Part shown: piece after piece, positions 1 to 7,064 of the stretch
How the letters are laid out: every line of letters starts with the position of its first letter
Position numbering within the stretch: position 1 is the first letter of the stretch
The notes under the pieces: generated by a model
Databases searched by the model: none
Seen by the model: only the letters and a program-made list of their open reading frames with translations
Told to the model about the DNA's origin: nothing
Translations under genes and position numbers: made by a program
Assembly (NCBI GenBank): GCA_016200035.1
Contig: JACQFM010000016.1
Span: 1-25,955, forward strand
Reading direction: 5' to 3'
Length of the DNA: 25,955 nucleotides
Source of the DNA: Nitrososphaerota archaeon
Lineage (GTDB): Archaea > Thermoproteota > Nitrososphaeria > Nitrososphaerales > Nitrosopumilaceae

Positions 1-1073
1 ATATCTTTTGGGCCTATCTCAATTCTTAGAGGAACTCCCTTCATCTCCCAATCGTTGAATTTGTAACCAGGAGTCCACTCATCTCTGGAATCCAGATGTA
101 CTCTTAGCTTAACTTTTGATAGAATCTCCTGGAGTTCCTTTGCTTTTCTTAGCACATTTTCCTTGTCAGAATCAGAATAGTATATAGGAACTATTACTAC
201 TTGAATGGGAGCAACTCTTGGAGGAAGAACCAATCCTTTGTCATCACCATGTACCATTATTAGGGCGCCAATGAGTCTCCATGAAACTCCCCACGATGTC
301 TGCCATGCAAAATTTTCTGCGTTTTGCCTGTCTAGAAATTTAACTTCAAAGGGTTTTGAAAAATTTTGGCCAAGAAAATGTGACGTTCCCATCTGAAGGG
401 CCTTGCCATCTGGCATTAACGCCTCCATGGTAGTAGTGTATACGGCACCAACAAATTTTTCTTTATCACTTTTTTTTCCTGTGATAACAGGTATGGCAAG
501 CTCTTCTTCAACAGTCTTTTTGTATATTTCTAATATTGTCATTACTTCTTGTTCTGCCTCTTCCTTTGTGGCATGGACCGTATGTCCTTCTTGCCACAAA
601 AATTCCGAAGTTCTAAGAAAAGGTTTTGTCGCTTTAATTTCGGCACGCAGTGCAGTATTCCAGAAATTAATCTTCAGCGGCAAATCTCTCCAACTTTTTA
701 TCCATTTGGAGTACATAGAGTACGCCAGAGTCTCAGATGTGGGTCGCAAGGCAAGTTTGTCTCCAATTTCTGTATCTCCAGAATGTGTAACCCAAAATAC
801 CTCAGGATTGAATCCTGCAAAGTGGCTTGATTCTTTGCTAAGAAGTGATTCAGGTATTAATACAGGCAGAAAGCCGTTTTCATGGCCAGTGCTCTTGAGT
901 TTTTCATCAAGTGATGATTTTAGTGATTCCCAAATGGAATATCCATAGGGTCTGAGAACAATCAATCCCTTAACTGGGGCATAGTCTGCAAGCTCCGCTT
1001 TGATTACAACCTGCGTGTACCATTCGCTAAAATTTTCATCTTTCTTTACTGTGATACCTATCTCCTTGCTCAA
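1..1073 (-). CDS. proS: Prolyl-tRNA synthetase (partial, C-terminus beyond window)
   Basis: Class II aminoacyl-tRNA synthetase that charges tRNA-Pro in the cytoplasm. About 357 N-terminal residues are visible, and the rest of a protein that is usually near 480 residues lies before position 1. Class II motif 2 is visible as LALRPTSET. The segment HGDDKGLVLPPRVAP is typical of the archaeal/eukaryal type of ProRS. The reading frame has no ATG at its beginning: the first usable codon is TTG at 1073, giving MSKEIGITVKKDENF, which matches the usual start of the family. A TATA-like TTAGTATAG lies about 25 bp upstream of that TTG on the minus strand, so the transcript is probably leaderless. The gene is incomplete only because of the window edge. 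Confidence 0.95.
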   Translation of the reverse strand, partial: MSKEIGITVKKDENFSEWYTQVVIKAELADYAPVKGLIVLRPYGYSIWESLKSSLDEKLKSTGHENGFLPVLIPESLLSKESSHFAGFNPEVFWVTHSGDTEIGDKLALRPTSETLAYSMYSKWIKSWRDLPLKINFWNTALRAEIKATKPFLRTSEFLWQEGHTVHATKEEAEQEVMTILEIYKKTVEEELAIPVITGKKSDKEKFVGAVYTTTMEALMPDGKALQMGTSHFLGQNFSKPFEVKFLDRQNAENFAWQTSWGVSWRLIGALIMVHGDDKGLVLPPRVAPIQVVIVPIYYSDSDKENVLRKAKELQEILSKVKLRVHLDSRDEWTPGYKFNDWEMKGVPLRIEIGPKD

Positions 1074-1117
1074 TTTACATCATCTTAAAAAACTATACTA
1101 ATGAGCCTTTCTGGATT

Positions 1118-1402
1118 TTAGAGTGGTTCGCCTTTGCAAAGGACTTTTCCAGTTATCCTGCTTTGGAAATTTGGACATACAAAACACTGGACAAATCCAA
1201 CCTCGCTTTTTAGTACAGGACATTCAACGGCTTCTTCTTTCATTCTCTTTAGCATCTTTGGGCTCACACCTTTTAACTTTAGTTTGCCTTTCTCGTCCAT
1301 CAATCCAGAGGACTTGAGCTCATCTTTTATGTTATCTGGCAGCTTGTGTGGCTTTGTTGCTGTGATAATAGTTACTTCATATTTGTGTGGAAGCTCGCCC
1401 AT
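1118..1402 (-). CDS. Small four-cysteine protein, function unknown
   Basis: A 94-residue protein that I do not recognise. It has four cysteines, at 61, 73, 76 and 89, arranged C-x11-C-x2-C-x12-C in the C-terminal third (QCFVCPNF and VLCKGE). That spacing could bind zinc or an iron-sulfur cluster, but this is inference. The N-terminal half is a short beta strand (YEVTIITAT) followed by a lysine-rich helical part. No signal peptide or membrane segment is present. The ATG at 1402 is preceded by AATATATTC about 25 bp upstream on the minus strand, which fits a leaderless transcript and supports the gene. It lies just upstream of proS on the same strand with a 44-bp gap, but proS seems to have its own TATA box. 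Confidence 0.75.
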   Translation of the reverse strand: MGELPHKYEVTIITATKPHKLPDNIKDELKSSGLMDEKGKLKLKGVSPKMLKRMKEEAVECPVLKSEVGFVQCFVCPNFQSRITGKVLCKGEPL

Positions 1403-1507
1403 GGCAGGCCTTTTAGTATCGTAGAATATATTGCTAGTGGTTTATTGTACGATTTCGATCTCTTAAGATTAATATAATCAGAATTTCTGACTCAAAACAG
1501 AAACTAA

Positions 1508-2158
1508 TTGTTAGCAATTTTTGATGTCGAGGGAGTTCTGCTTGATGCAGAATTTCTTCCGATCCTTGCTGAAAAAATAAACAAACAAGATGAGATCTGG
1601 GATATAACCAGAAAGGGAATCGAGGGTGTAATAAACTGGGAAGAAGGACTCAAAAAAAGAATTGAGACTCTGAAAGGAATTAGCTACAAGACATGCAAAG
1701 AGGTTGCAGATTCTCTTCCAATCATGACTGGAGCAAAGGAAGCATGTACTGCATTAAGAGCAGCTGGATGGAAACTGCTTGCCGTGTCTGGCGGGTTTTC
1801 CATCATGACAGAACGTCTCAAAAGGGAACTAGATTTAGACTATGTATTTTCAAATGAACTAATCTTCAAGGACGACAAGCTTGACGGCGTTAAGATATCA
1901 GTAGACTCGGACAAGGCCAAGTCAGCAATGATTAAGGTAAAGGAATGGAAGGAACAGAAGAAGGATATTGTAGTAGTTGTTGACGGCGCAAATGACATAA
2001 AATTATTCAATATATGTGGACTTGGTGTTGCATTTAGAGCACAAGATATTGTCAAAGATTTAGCTACAGCGACTCTTGAAGAAAAGGACCTATCACTACT
2101 GATTGGAATAATAAACAGGCATTACGGTACTAAGGTTCAGCTACAAACGGTTGCCTAA
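1508..2158 (+). CDS. HAD-family phosphoserine phosphatase-like protein
   Basis: A 216-residue haloacid dehalogenase phosphatase of the SerB type. Motif I is D6-V-E8-G, so the nucleophile Asp is present but the second acidic residue is Glu, not the usual Asp. Motif II is SGGF (S94), the motif III lysine is in DKAKS (136-138), and motif IV is VDGAND (D159, D163). The cap-region sequence LDYVFSNELIFKDDKL resembles archaeal SerB. DxEG in motif I also occurs in ThrH, a phosphoserine phosphatase/phosphotransferase, so phosphoserine is the likely substrate but not certain. The start is TTG at 1508, since no ATG fits the conserved N-terminus. TTAATATAA about 30 bp upstream is the likely TATA box. Confidence 0.8.
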   Translation: MLAIFDVEGVLLDAEFLPILAEKINKQDEIWDITRKGIEGVINWEEGLKKRIETLKGISYKTCKEVADSLPIMTGAKEACTALRAAGWKLLAVSGGFSIMTERLKRELDLDYVFSNELIFKDDKLDGVKISVDSDKAKSAMIKVKEWKEQKKDIVVVVDGANDIKLFNICGLGVAFRAQDIVKDLATATLEEKDLSLLIGIINRHYGTKVQLQTVA

Positions 2159-2170
2159 AGTCGGTATCAT

Positions 2171-2180
2171 TTTAAATTAT
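2171..2180 (+). promoter_or_regulatory. TATA box of cofE
   Basis: TTTAAATTAT is centred about 25 bp before the ATG at 2200 with no SD motif between them. This is the usual arrangement for a leaderless archaeal transcript. Inferred from spacing only. Confidence 0.6.
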
Positions 2181-2199
2181 AACACAATAGAGTCAACAA

Positions 2200-2940
2200 A
2201 TGTCACTTGAGATTATTCCGGTAATTGTAAACAAGGATGTTGAGCCAGGAGATAACATAGTAGAACTTATCTTATCATCACCATCAAAACCAAAAATAAG
2301 AGACGGTGACGTTTTGATAGTAGCACAAAAAATTATCTCAAAACAAGAGGGAAACATCGTTAATATATCAACCATAAAACCATCACTTCTTGCTGTTGGT
2401 ATTGCAAGTGAATACGCAAAAGATCCAAGAGTCGTAGAACTAATACTTGAACAATCAAAACGTATAGTACGTCTGGGTAACGGTGTAATAATAGTTGAAA
2501 CATTAAATGGTTTTATCTGCGCTAACGCAGGCGTAGACGAGAGTAATGTTAAAGACAACTATGTTACATTGTTGCCAAAAAACCCTGATGTTTCTGCAAA
2601 AAAATTAAGAGATCAGATATTTCAGAAAACAAAAATGAATGTTGCAGTAGTAATATCTGATACATTTGGAAGGCCATTTAGAGAAGGACAGACAAACTTT
2701 GCTATAGGAATTGCTGGAGTTTCCGCACTCTTGGATTATGTAGGAACAAAGGACACCTTTGGAAAGACGCTGCATGTTACAGCAATAGCAGCTGTCGATG
2801 AACTGTGTGCTGCAGCAGAACTTGTAATGGGAAAGACATTCAATACACCAATTGCCATTGTCAGAAATTACAAGTTTAGAAGTTCCGATGATTCGATCTC
2901 AAAATTGTTTAGACCAAAATCTATGGATCTATTTAGATAA
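2200..2940 (+). CDS. cofE: Coenzyme F420-0:L-glutamate ligase
   Basis: A GTP-dependent ligase that adds L-glutamate residues to F420-0 to make the polyglutamyl tail of the deazaflavin cofactor F420. The 246 residues are full length for archaeal CofE. Diagnostic segments are DVLIVAQKIISKQEG near residue 37, NGFICANAGVDESNV near 105, and VISDTFGRPFREGQTNFAIG near 150-170, which contribute to metal and GTP binding in the family. The C-terminal VDELCAAAELVMGK segment also fits. The ATG at 2200 is supported by a TATA box 25 bp upstream. It stands alone as a transcription unit between the HAD phosphatase and the PHP gene. Nitrososphaeria are known to carry F420 genes. Confidence 0.95.
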   Translation: MSLEIIPVIVNKDVEPGDNIVELILSSPSKPKIRDGDVLIVAQKIISKQEGNIVNISTIKPSLLAVGIASEYAKDPRVVELILEQSKRIVRLGNGVIIVETLNGFICANAGVDESNVKDNYVTLLPKNPDVSAKKLRDQIFQKTKMNVAVVISDTFGRPFREGQTNFAIGIAGVSALLDYVGTKDTFGKTLHVTAIAAVDELCAAAELVMGKTFNTPIAIVRNYKFRSSDDSISKLFRPKSMDLFR

Positions 2941-3010
2941 CATAAAAAACAATTTTTAAGATACTTTGTAAAATAAAGATTATATTGTAAGCTAAGCAGT
3001 ACGAATAATC

Positions 3011-3931
3011 GTGAATCTTCTGAAGGCAGAGCTACACTGCCATAATCAATTCTCAAACTTTAATCTGGGATTTGGTGAGACACCTTATGACTGCGGTATT
3101 GAAGTGCCAGATCAATTTGACCAAGCCTACAGGGCAGGCTTGGACCTGTTGTTTATAACAAATCACAATACACTGGATGGTTATTCTGCCATGCTTGAAT
3201 ACAAGCAAGACCACGAACGATTACGAAATTTGCAGGTATATCCAGCCGAGGAGATTACAACAAACAATGGAGCACATGTTATTGCATATGGAATTTCTGA
3301 GACAATAAAGCCAGGTCTTACAGTAGAGGAAGTTGTTGATAAGATAAAAGCACAAGGAGCGGTATCAAGTGCACCACATCCTTTTGGTCTAAGTAACGGA
3401 TTACGGGAGAAAGCAATTCTTTGTGATCTAATCGAGGTTTTTAACAGCAATAACGTGGATAGATATTCAAATCTACGGGCCGCACATTTTGCCAAAGCAA
3501 ACAACAAGGTACAAGTGGCAGGAAGTGACTCTCATGTTGTTTCTACGCTGGGTAGATGTACCAACCTAATAGAATCAGAAAATAAACTAGATGATATCTT
3601 GTATGCTATGCTAAAAGGTAAGATCACAATAGAAAACACAGGATACGTTACAAGCAAAGAAATGATAGAACATGCAAAATACAAGATTGTAAATTCCAAA
3701 GATTACATTATAAATTATTTTCATCAGACTCATCCAAATCTGACTGGTCTGTGTCTACTTTTAATACGATTGTTTGAATCAAATCCAAACAGTGTCATCT
3801 GGAAGGGAGTATACAGAATTGCTGTTCATATGACATCAAAGCTTTCTAACAAAGTAAATTTCAAAAATTATGATCACACAATTTTATACGAACGCAATTT
3901 GAGAGCGTTGTTGCCCATGATTCTTCATTGA
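3011..3931 (+). CDS. PHP-domain metal-dependent phosphoesterase
   Basis: A 306-residue protein with an N-terminal PHP domain (about 1-215), related to the TrpH/YciV-like phosphoesterases. Metal-ligand motifs are H9-C-H11, the ITNHN segment (N51, H52), E80/E81, H89, APHPF (H123) and D173-S-H175. The second motif is usually TDHN, so here an Asp has become Asn. The C-terminal 90 residues are helical and I cannot assign them. The substrate is unknown; relatives act on nucleotides or short RNAs. The start is GTG at 3011, giving MNLLKAELHCH, the normal distance to the first metal motif. GATTATATTG about 28 bp upstream is a likely TATA box. No membrane segment is evident. Confidence 0.85.
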   Translation: MNLLKAELHCHNQFSNFNLGFGETPYDCGIEVPDQFDQAYRAGLDLLFITNHNTLDGYSAMLEYKQDHERLRNLQVYPAEEITTNNGAHVIAYGISETIKPGLTVEEVVDKIKAQGAVSSAPHPFGLSNGLREKAILCDLIEVFNSNNVDRYSNLRAAHFAKANNKVQVAGSDSHVVSTLGRCTNLIESENKLDDILYAMLKGKITIENTGYVTSKEMIEHAKYKIVNSKDYIINYFHQTHPNLTGLCLLLIRLFESNPNSVIWKGVYRIAVHMTSKLSNKVNFKNYDHTILYERNLRALLPMILH

Positions 3932-3937
3932 TTAAAC

Positions 3938-3955
3938 ATTCTTGCATGCAAGAAT
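3938..3955. promoter_or_regulatory. 18-bp perfect palindrome at the tusA promoter
   Basis: ATTCTTGCATGCAAGAAT is a perfect 18-bp palindrome. It ends 3 bp before the TATA-like TTTTAATAT (3959-3967) that would drive tusA and the cysteine synthase gene. This is the place where archaeal regulators often bind to block or recruit TBP/TFB. The binding protein is unknown. Confidence 0.55.
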
Positions 3956-3958
3956 AGA

Positions 3959-3967
3959 TTTTAATAT
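3959..3967 (+). promoter_or_regulatory. TATA box of tusA-cysteine synthase operon
   Basis: TTTTAATAT is centred at 3963 and predicts a transcript start near 3988. This leaves a short leader that contains the SD motif AGGTGAT (3993-3999). Inferred from sequence only. Confidence 0.5.
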
Positions 3968-4004
3968 GACATTGAGTCCGTTTTAAAATATTAGGTGATT
4001 TAAT

Positions 4005-4244
4005 ATTTCAGAATTAACTCCAACTAAGACAATTGATGTGAGAGGACTGTTCTGTCCTGAACCAGTGTTTAGGACCAAAATAGAAATTGAAAGGATGACA
4101 GTAGGTAACGTGTTAAAAGTAATCGCAGATGATCCAGCTTCTGAGGAAGATATTTCAAGATGGGTCAATAGAAACGGCCACAAGCTCCTTGAACTAAAAA
4201 AGACTGACAAGGCGTTGGAGTTCACCATAAAAAAGGTGAAGTAA
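4005..4244 (+). CDS. tusA: TusA-family sulfur carrier protein, probable AUU start
   Basis: A small persulfide carrier of the TusA/SirA/YeeD fold, which passes sulfane sulfur from rhodanese or desulfurase to biosynthetic acceptors. The hallmark CPEP motif with the sulfur-carrying cysteine lies in VRGLFCPEPVF, followed by the typical IADDPASEEDI segment. The first ATG/GTG/TTG in frame is the GTG at 4038, but it would remove the first beta strand (KTIDVRG), which TusA proteins have. The frame stays open to a stop at 3996. An AGGTGAT SD motif (3993-3999) sits 5 nt before ATT at 4005, which would give a 79-residue protein starting with SELTPTKTIDVRG, with the CPEP cysteine at 17. I therefore place the start at 4005. 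The stop is 3 nt before the cysteine synthase start, so the two are co-transcribed. Confidence 0.8.
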   Translation: MSELTPTKTIDVRGLFCPEPVFRTKIEIERMTVGNVLKVIADDPASEEDISRWVNRNGHKLLELKKTDKALEFTIKKVK

Positions 4245-4247
4245 TAT

Positions 4248-5246
4248 GTGGCAACCAAGGTCGTAGGCGATATCAAGACCCTAAAGAAAATTGGGAATAC
4301 ACCACTTGTAAAACTAAACTCACTTACCTCAGCTAACGTCACAGCATATGCAAAACTTGAATCATACAACCCATTTGGGTCTGTAAAGGATAGAGCAGCC
4401 TATTGGATGATAAAAGATGGAGAAGAGCGCGGTGTTCTAAAAAAGGGCGAAAGCATAATCATAGAGCCAACTTCGGGCAATACCGGTATAGCTCTGGCAG
4501 GAATAGCAAATCTACTTGGATACAAAGTGGAAATTGTAATACCAGAAAAGGCCAGTGATGAAACAAAGAAAATAATCGAGTCTCTTGGTGCAAAATTATT
4601 TCAGACAAGTGACGATCTGTGCCCTAAAGTGGGCGCAGGAACAGACCAAAGTATAGCACTTGCAAGAGCAATATCATCAGCGCGACCAGACAAGTACTAC
4701 ATGCCAAACCAGTACGAGAATGAGGCAAACTTTATGGGTCATTACAAAGGCACAGGACCAGAGATCTGGAAACAAACTGAGGGAAAAGTAACTCATTTTT
4801 TGACAGGTGTTGGTACAGGGGGCACAATAACTGGCATCTCAGCTTATCTTAAGGAACAAAATCCATCTGTTAGAACAATAGCTGTTCAGCCACAGCAAAA
4901 TCATCTAATTCAGGGATTGCGTAATTTTGTTGAGTCAGATAAACAAGTTTTATTCAAAAAGCGGGAAAACCTAGTTGATGATTGGCTAACAATAACAAAC
5001 GATGAAGCTTTTGCGGCAGTAGTCAGGTTGTTTGAGAAAGAAAAGCTCCTTGTAGGACCATCTTCTGGCGTCGTGTATGCAGCTATGGAGAAACTTTCTC
5101 TTGATAAGGGATGTGTTGTGGGTATATTTGCAGATGATGGTCGCAAATTCAAGAGCTTATATTCACAACAAAAGGTGTTTACAGAAGAACAATTTGATAA
5201 ATCATTAAAGGAAGCGCTTTATCTGTCTGAAGTTTCCATTCTCTAG
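4248..5246 (+). CDS. Cysteine synthase, probably O-phosphoserine-type
   Basis: A PLP-dependent beta-replacement enzyme of 332 residues that makes cysteine from an activated serine and a sulfur donor. The PLP lysine is K47 in SVKDR. The substrate loop TSGNTG is at 75-80, the phosphate-binding GTGGT at 189-193, and the PLP nitrogen-contacting GPSSG at 270-274. GLRN (223-226) matches the segment that in mycobacterial CysM holds the arginine recognising the phosphate of O-phosphoserine; O-acetylserine enzymes differ there. I infer O-phosphoserine use but have not proved it. The start is GTG at 4248, with an AAGGTGAA SD motif just upstream inside the tusA end. Its stop abuts the stop of the convergent trxB with no gap. 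Confidence 0.9.
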   Translation: MATKVVGDIKTLKKIGNTPLVKLNSLTSANVTAYAKLESYNPFGSVKDRAAYWMIKDGEERGVLKKGESIIIEPTSGNTGIALAGIANLLGYKVEIVIPEKASDETKKIIESLGAKLFQTSDDLCPKVGAGTDQSIALARAISSARPDKYYMPNQYENEANFMGHYKGTGPEIWKQTEGKVTHFLTGVGTGGTITGISAYLKEQNPSVRTIAVQPQQNHLIQGLRNFVESDKQVLFKKRENLVDDWLTITNDEAFAAVVRLFEKEKLLVGPSSGVVYAAMEKLSLDKGCVVGIFADDGRKFKSLYSQQKVFTEEQFDKSLKEALYLSEVSIL

Positions 5247-6227
5247 TTACTTTTTTTTATTTTCAGAAAGATACTTGTCAACATCAATGCCTGCCATGCA
5301 TCCAAATCCAGCTGCAGTAACTGCCTGCCTATATCTGTGATCGTGTACGTCACCTGCAGCAAAAACTCCTTCCACACTCGTCTTTGTATTTTCTCTTAGT
5401 TTGATGTATCCTTGATCATCAAGCTCAACTTGACCTTTGAAGAGCTTCGTGTTCGGTTCATGCCCTATTGCCACAAAAATTGCTCCTACATCTAGGGCTT
5501 TTCTTTCGTTTGTTACCATATCCTTGATAATCACCTGATTTACTTTATCTGCCCCCTTTATCTCATCAATAACCTTGTTCCAATGAAACCTTATCTTTGG
5601 ATTCTCAAACGCTCGTTCTTGCATCACTTTGCTTGCTCTAAGCTGGTCTCTTCTGTGTACAACATGAATATTTTTGCCAAATTTTGTCAAAAAGATGGCC
5701 TCTTCCATTGCTGTGTCGCCACCTCCAGTAACCACAATCTCCTGATTTCTAAAGAATGGTCCATCGCAGGTTGCACAGTACGAGACTCCTTTGCCTCCAA
5801 ACTCGTGTTCTCCTTTTGCGCCTATTTTTCTAGGATTAGCTCCAGTGCAGATTATTACTGCTTCAGCCTCGTATTCTTCTGATGGTGTGAGCACCTTGAA
5901 GGGTTTGTGTTTGAAATCAACATTGACTACTTCATCATCAACTACTGTGGCACCCATTCTCTCTGTCTGTTTGCGCATTATTGTCATAAGTTCAGGGCCA
6001 AAAATTCCATCACTAAACCCAGGATAATTTTCAACTTCTGTTGTAAGCATAAGTTGTCCTCCTGGCAATATACCAGAAAATATCAAAGTGTCACGTTTTG
6101 CTCTAGCTGTATAAATTGCAGCAGTGTATCCGGCAGGCCCAGAACCTATTATTATTACTTCAAACCTTCGCTTTTTTTCAACAGGCTTCGCCTCTTCTTT
6201 TATCTGAGCTTGCACAGAACCATTCAT
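5247..6227 (-). CDS. trxB: Thioredoxin reductase
   Basis: A flavoprotein disulfide reductase that uses FAD and NAD(P)H to reduce thioredoxin-like partners. It has 326 residues. The FAD-binding GSGPAG is at 28-33, the redox-active C151-A-T-C154, the NADPH-binding GGGDT at 168-172, the HRRDQLR phosphate-binding motif at 191-197, and the C-terminal FAD motif FAAGDVHD. The N-terminus has about 20 extra charged residues. TTTAAATATATA lies only about 12 bp before the ATG at 6227, so a leaderless transcript would more naturally begin at the GTG at 6215. The short form is an alternative start. It is also the last of four closely spaced minus-strand genes (inositol-phosphate synthase, thi4, unknown, trxB), so read-through is possible. 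It converges with the cysteine synthase gene at zero distance. Confidence 0.95.
   Translation of the reverse strand: MNGSVQAQIKEEAKPVEKKRRFEVIIIGSGPAGYTAAIYTARAKRDTLIFSGILPGGQLMLTTEVENYPGFSDGIFGPELMTIMRKQTERMGATVVDDEVVNVDFKHKPFKVLTPSEEYEAEAVIICTGANPRKIGAKGEHEFGGKGVSYCATCDGPFFRNQEIVVTGGGDTAMEEAIFLTKFGKNIHVVHRRDQLRASKVMQERAFENPKIRFHWNKVIDEIKGADKVNQVIIKDMVTNERKALDVGAIFVAIGHEPNTKLFKGQVELDDQGYIKLRENTKTSVEGVFAAGDVHDHRYRQAVTAAGFGCMAGIDVDKYLSENKKK
5251..5258 (+). terminator. Oligo-T tract after the cysteine synthase gene
   Basis: Eight consecutive T residues begin 5 nt after the cysteine synthase stop and are followed by ATTTTC. Archaeal termination commonly occurs at U-rich RNA, so this can end the tusA operon transcript. 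The same bases encode the lysine-rich C-terminus of trxB on the other strand. Confidence 0.5.
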
Positions 6228-6245
6228 CTTTGGTATATATTTAAA

Positions 6246-7034
6246 TTATTCACGGTTTGCGACGATCGTATCAAGAAATTGTTGGTGTTTGTTACACAAC
6301 TTTCCTATCTGAATTTGTGAATACAAAAGATCAGCTTGCCAGTGAGCGTTAAAGAGTCTGCATTCTATTGATTCACAGAATGGCTCTCCTGTAAGATAAT
6401 AAATTAGTGCCTGCAACGCATATCCTTTGACAACATCAGCAAGCTTTGAATCATGATATTCAAGATATTTTCCTTTGAACTGATCTTTTATGGAGTCGAT
6501 GTTAAGACCCTGTGTCATCTTGGTGAGTAATGCCAGATAATATTCACGTGGCTTTGCAGGAGCTTCAATAATGCCAGTGGTGGAAATAATTGAGGGGTTG
6601 GAACAAATTACAGCCCTTCCATGATATCGATAATCAGTAAAATCATATGTGCAGGTAAGTTTGTTTGTAAAAGCCAAGTGAAATTTATCTGATTGTAATT
6701 CATTCTCAGGTATTAAGCTTGTAATTATTTTTTGAAATTCAAACCCATCATACATTATGATGTTAGTCTCTTTGGATTCAGTCAGCAATTCTTCTTCCAT
6801 CTTTATTTCTTCATTTGTGGGGTTGTGTTTCTCAAAGGGCCTTTTTGTATCGAAAATCCTACAAGCTGCAAGCTCGTAAGAGACAGCTCCACTTGACGGT
6901 TTGAAAAACCTGAAAACACTTTCTCTTGATTCTACCTTGACGCGAAAATTTTCTTGTATGAATTTGACAAGATCTTCTATTTTTATTTCAGGAACAGAGG
7001 GTTCATCATAAAGATAGACTGTAGAGATCTTCAA
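6246..7034 (-). CDS. Uncharacterised protein, possibly DUF6775-like
   Basis: A 262-residue soluble protein with no signal peptide or membrane segment. It contains a conserved-looking C-terminal block with two cysteines (FCESIECRLFNAHWQADLL) and a central block SNPSIISTTGIIEAPAKPRE. From memory this resembles DUF6775, a family listed as putative metallopeptidases, but I see no HExxH zinc-protease motif and do not claim activity. The start is TTG at 7034 (MKISTVYLYDEP), and no ATG fits. It lies 30 bp after thi4 and 18 bp before trxB on the same strand, so it is probably transcribed with them. The setting suggests a role near sulfur, redox or thiamine metabolism, but this is context only. Confidence 0.8.
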   Translation of the reverse strand: MKISTVYLYDEPSVPEIKIEDLVKFIQENFRVKVESRESVFRFFKPSSGAVSYELAACRIFDTKRPFEKHNPTNEEIKMEEELLTESKETNIIMYDGFEFQKIITSLIPENELQSDKFHLAFTNKLTCTYDFTDYRYHGRAVICSNPSIISTTGIIEAPAKPREYYLALLTKMTQGLNIDSIKDQFKGKYLEYHDSKLADVVKGYALQALIYYLTGEPFCESIECRLFNAHWQADLLYSQIQIGKLCNKHQQFLDTIVANRE

Positions 7035-7064
7035 TAATCACAAAAGGAATTACTTGGATATAGT

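Noticed and set aside
403..948. 181-codon plus-strand frame opposite proS
   Set aside because: The minus strand encodes clear prolyl-tRNA synthetase motifs; the plus-strand translation has no recognisable features.
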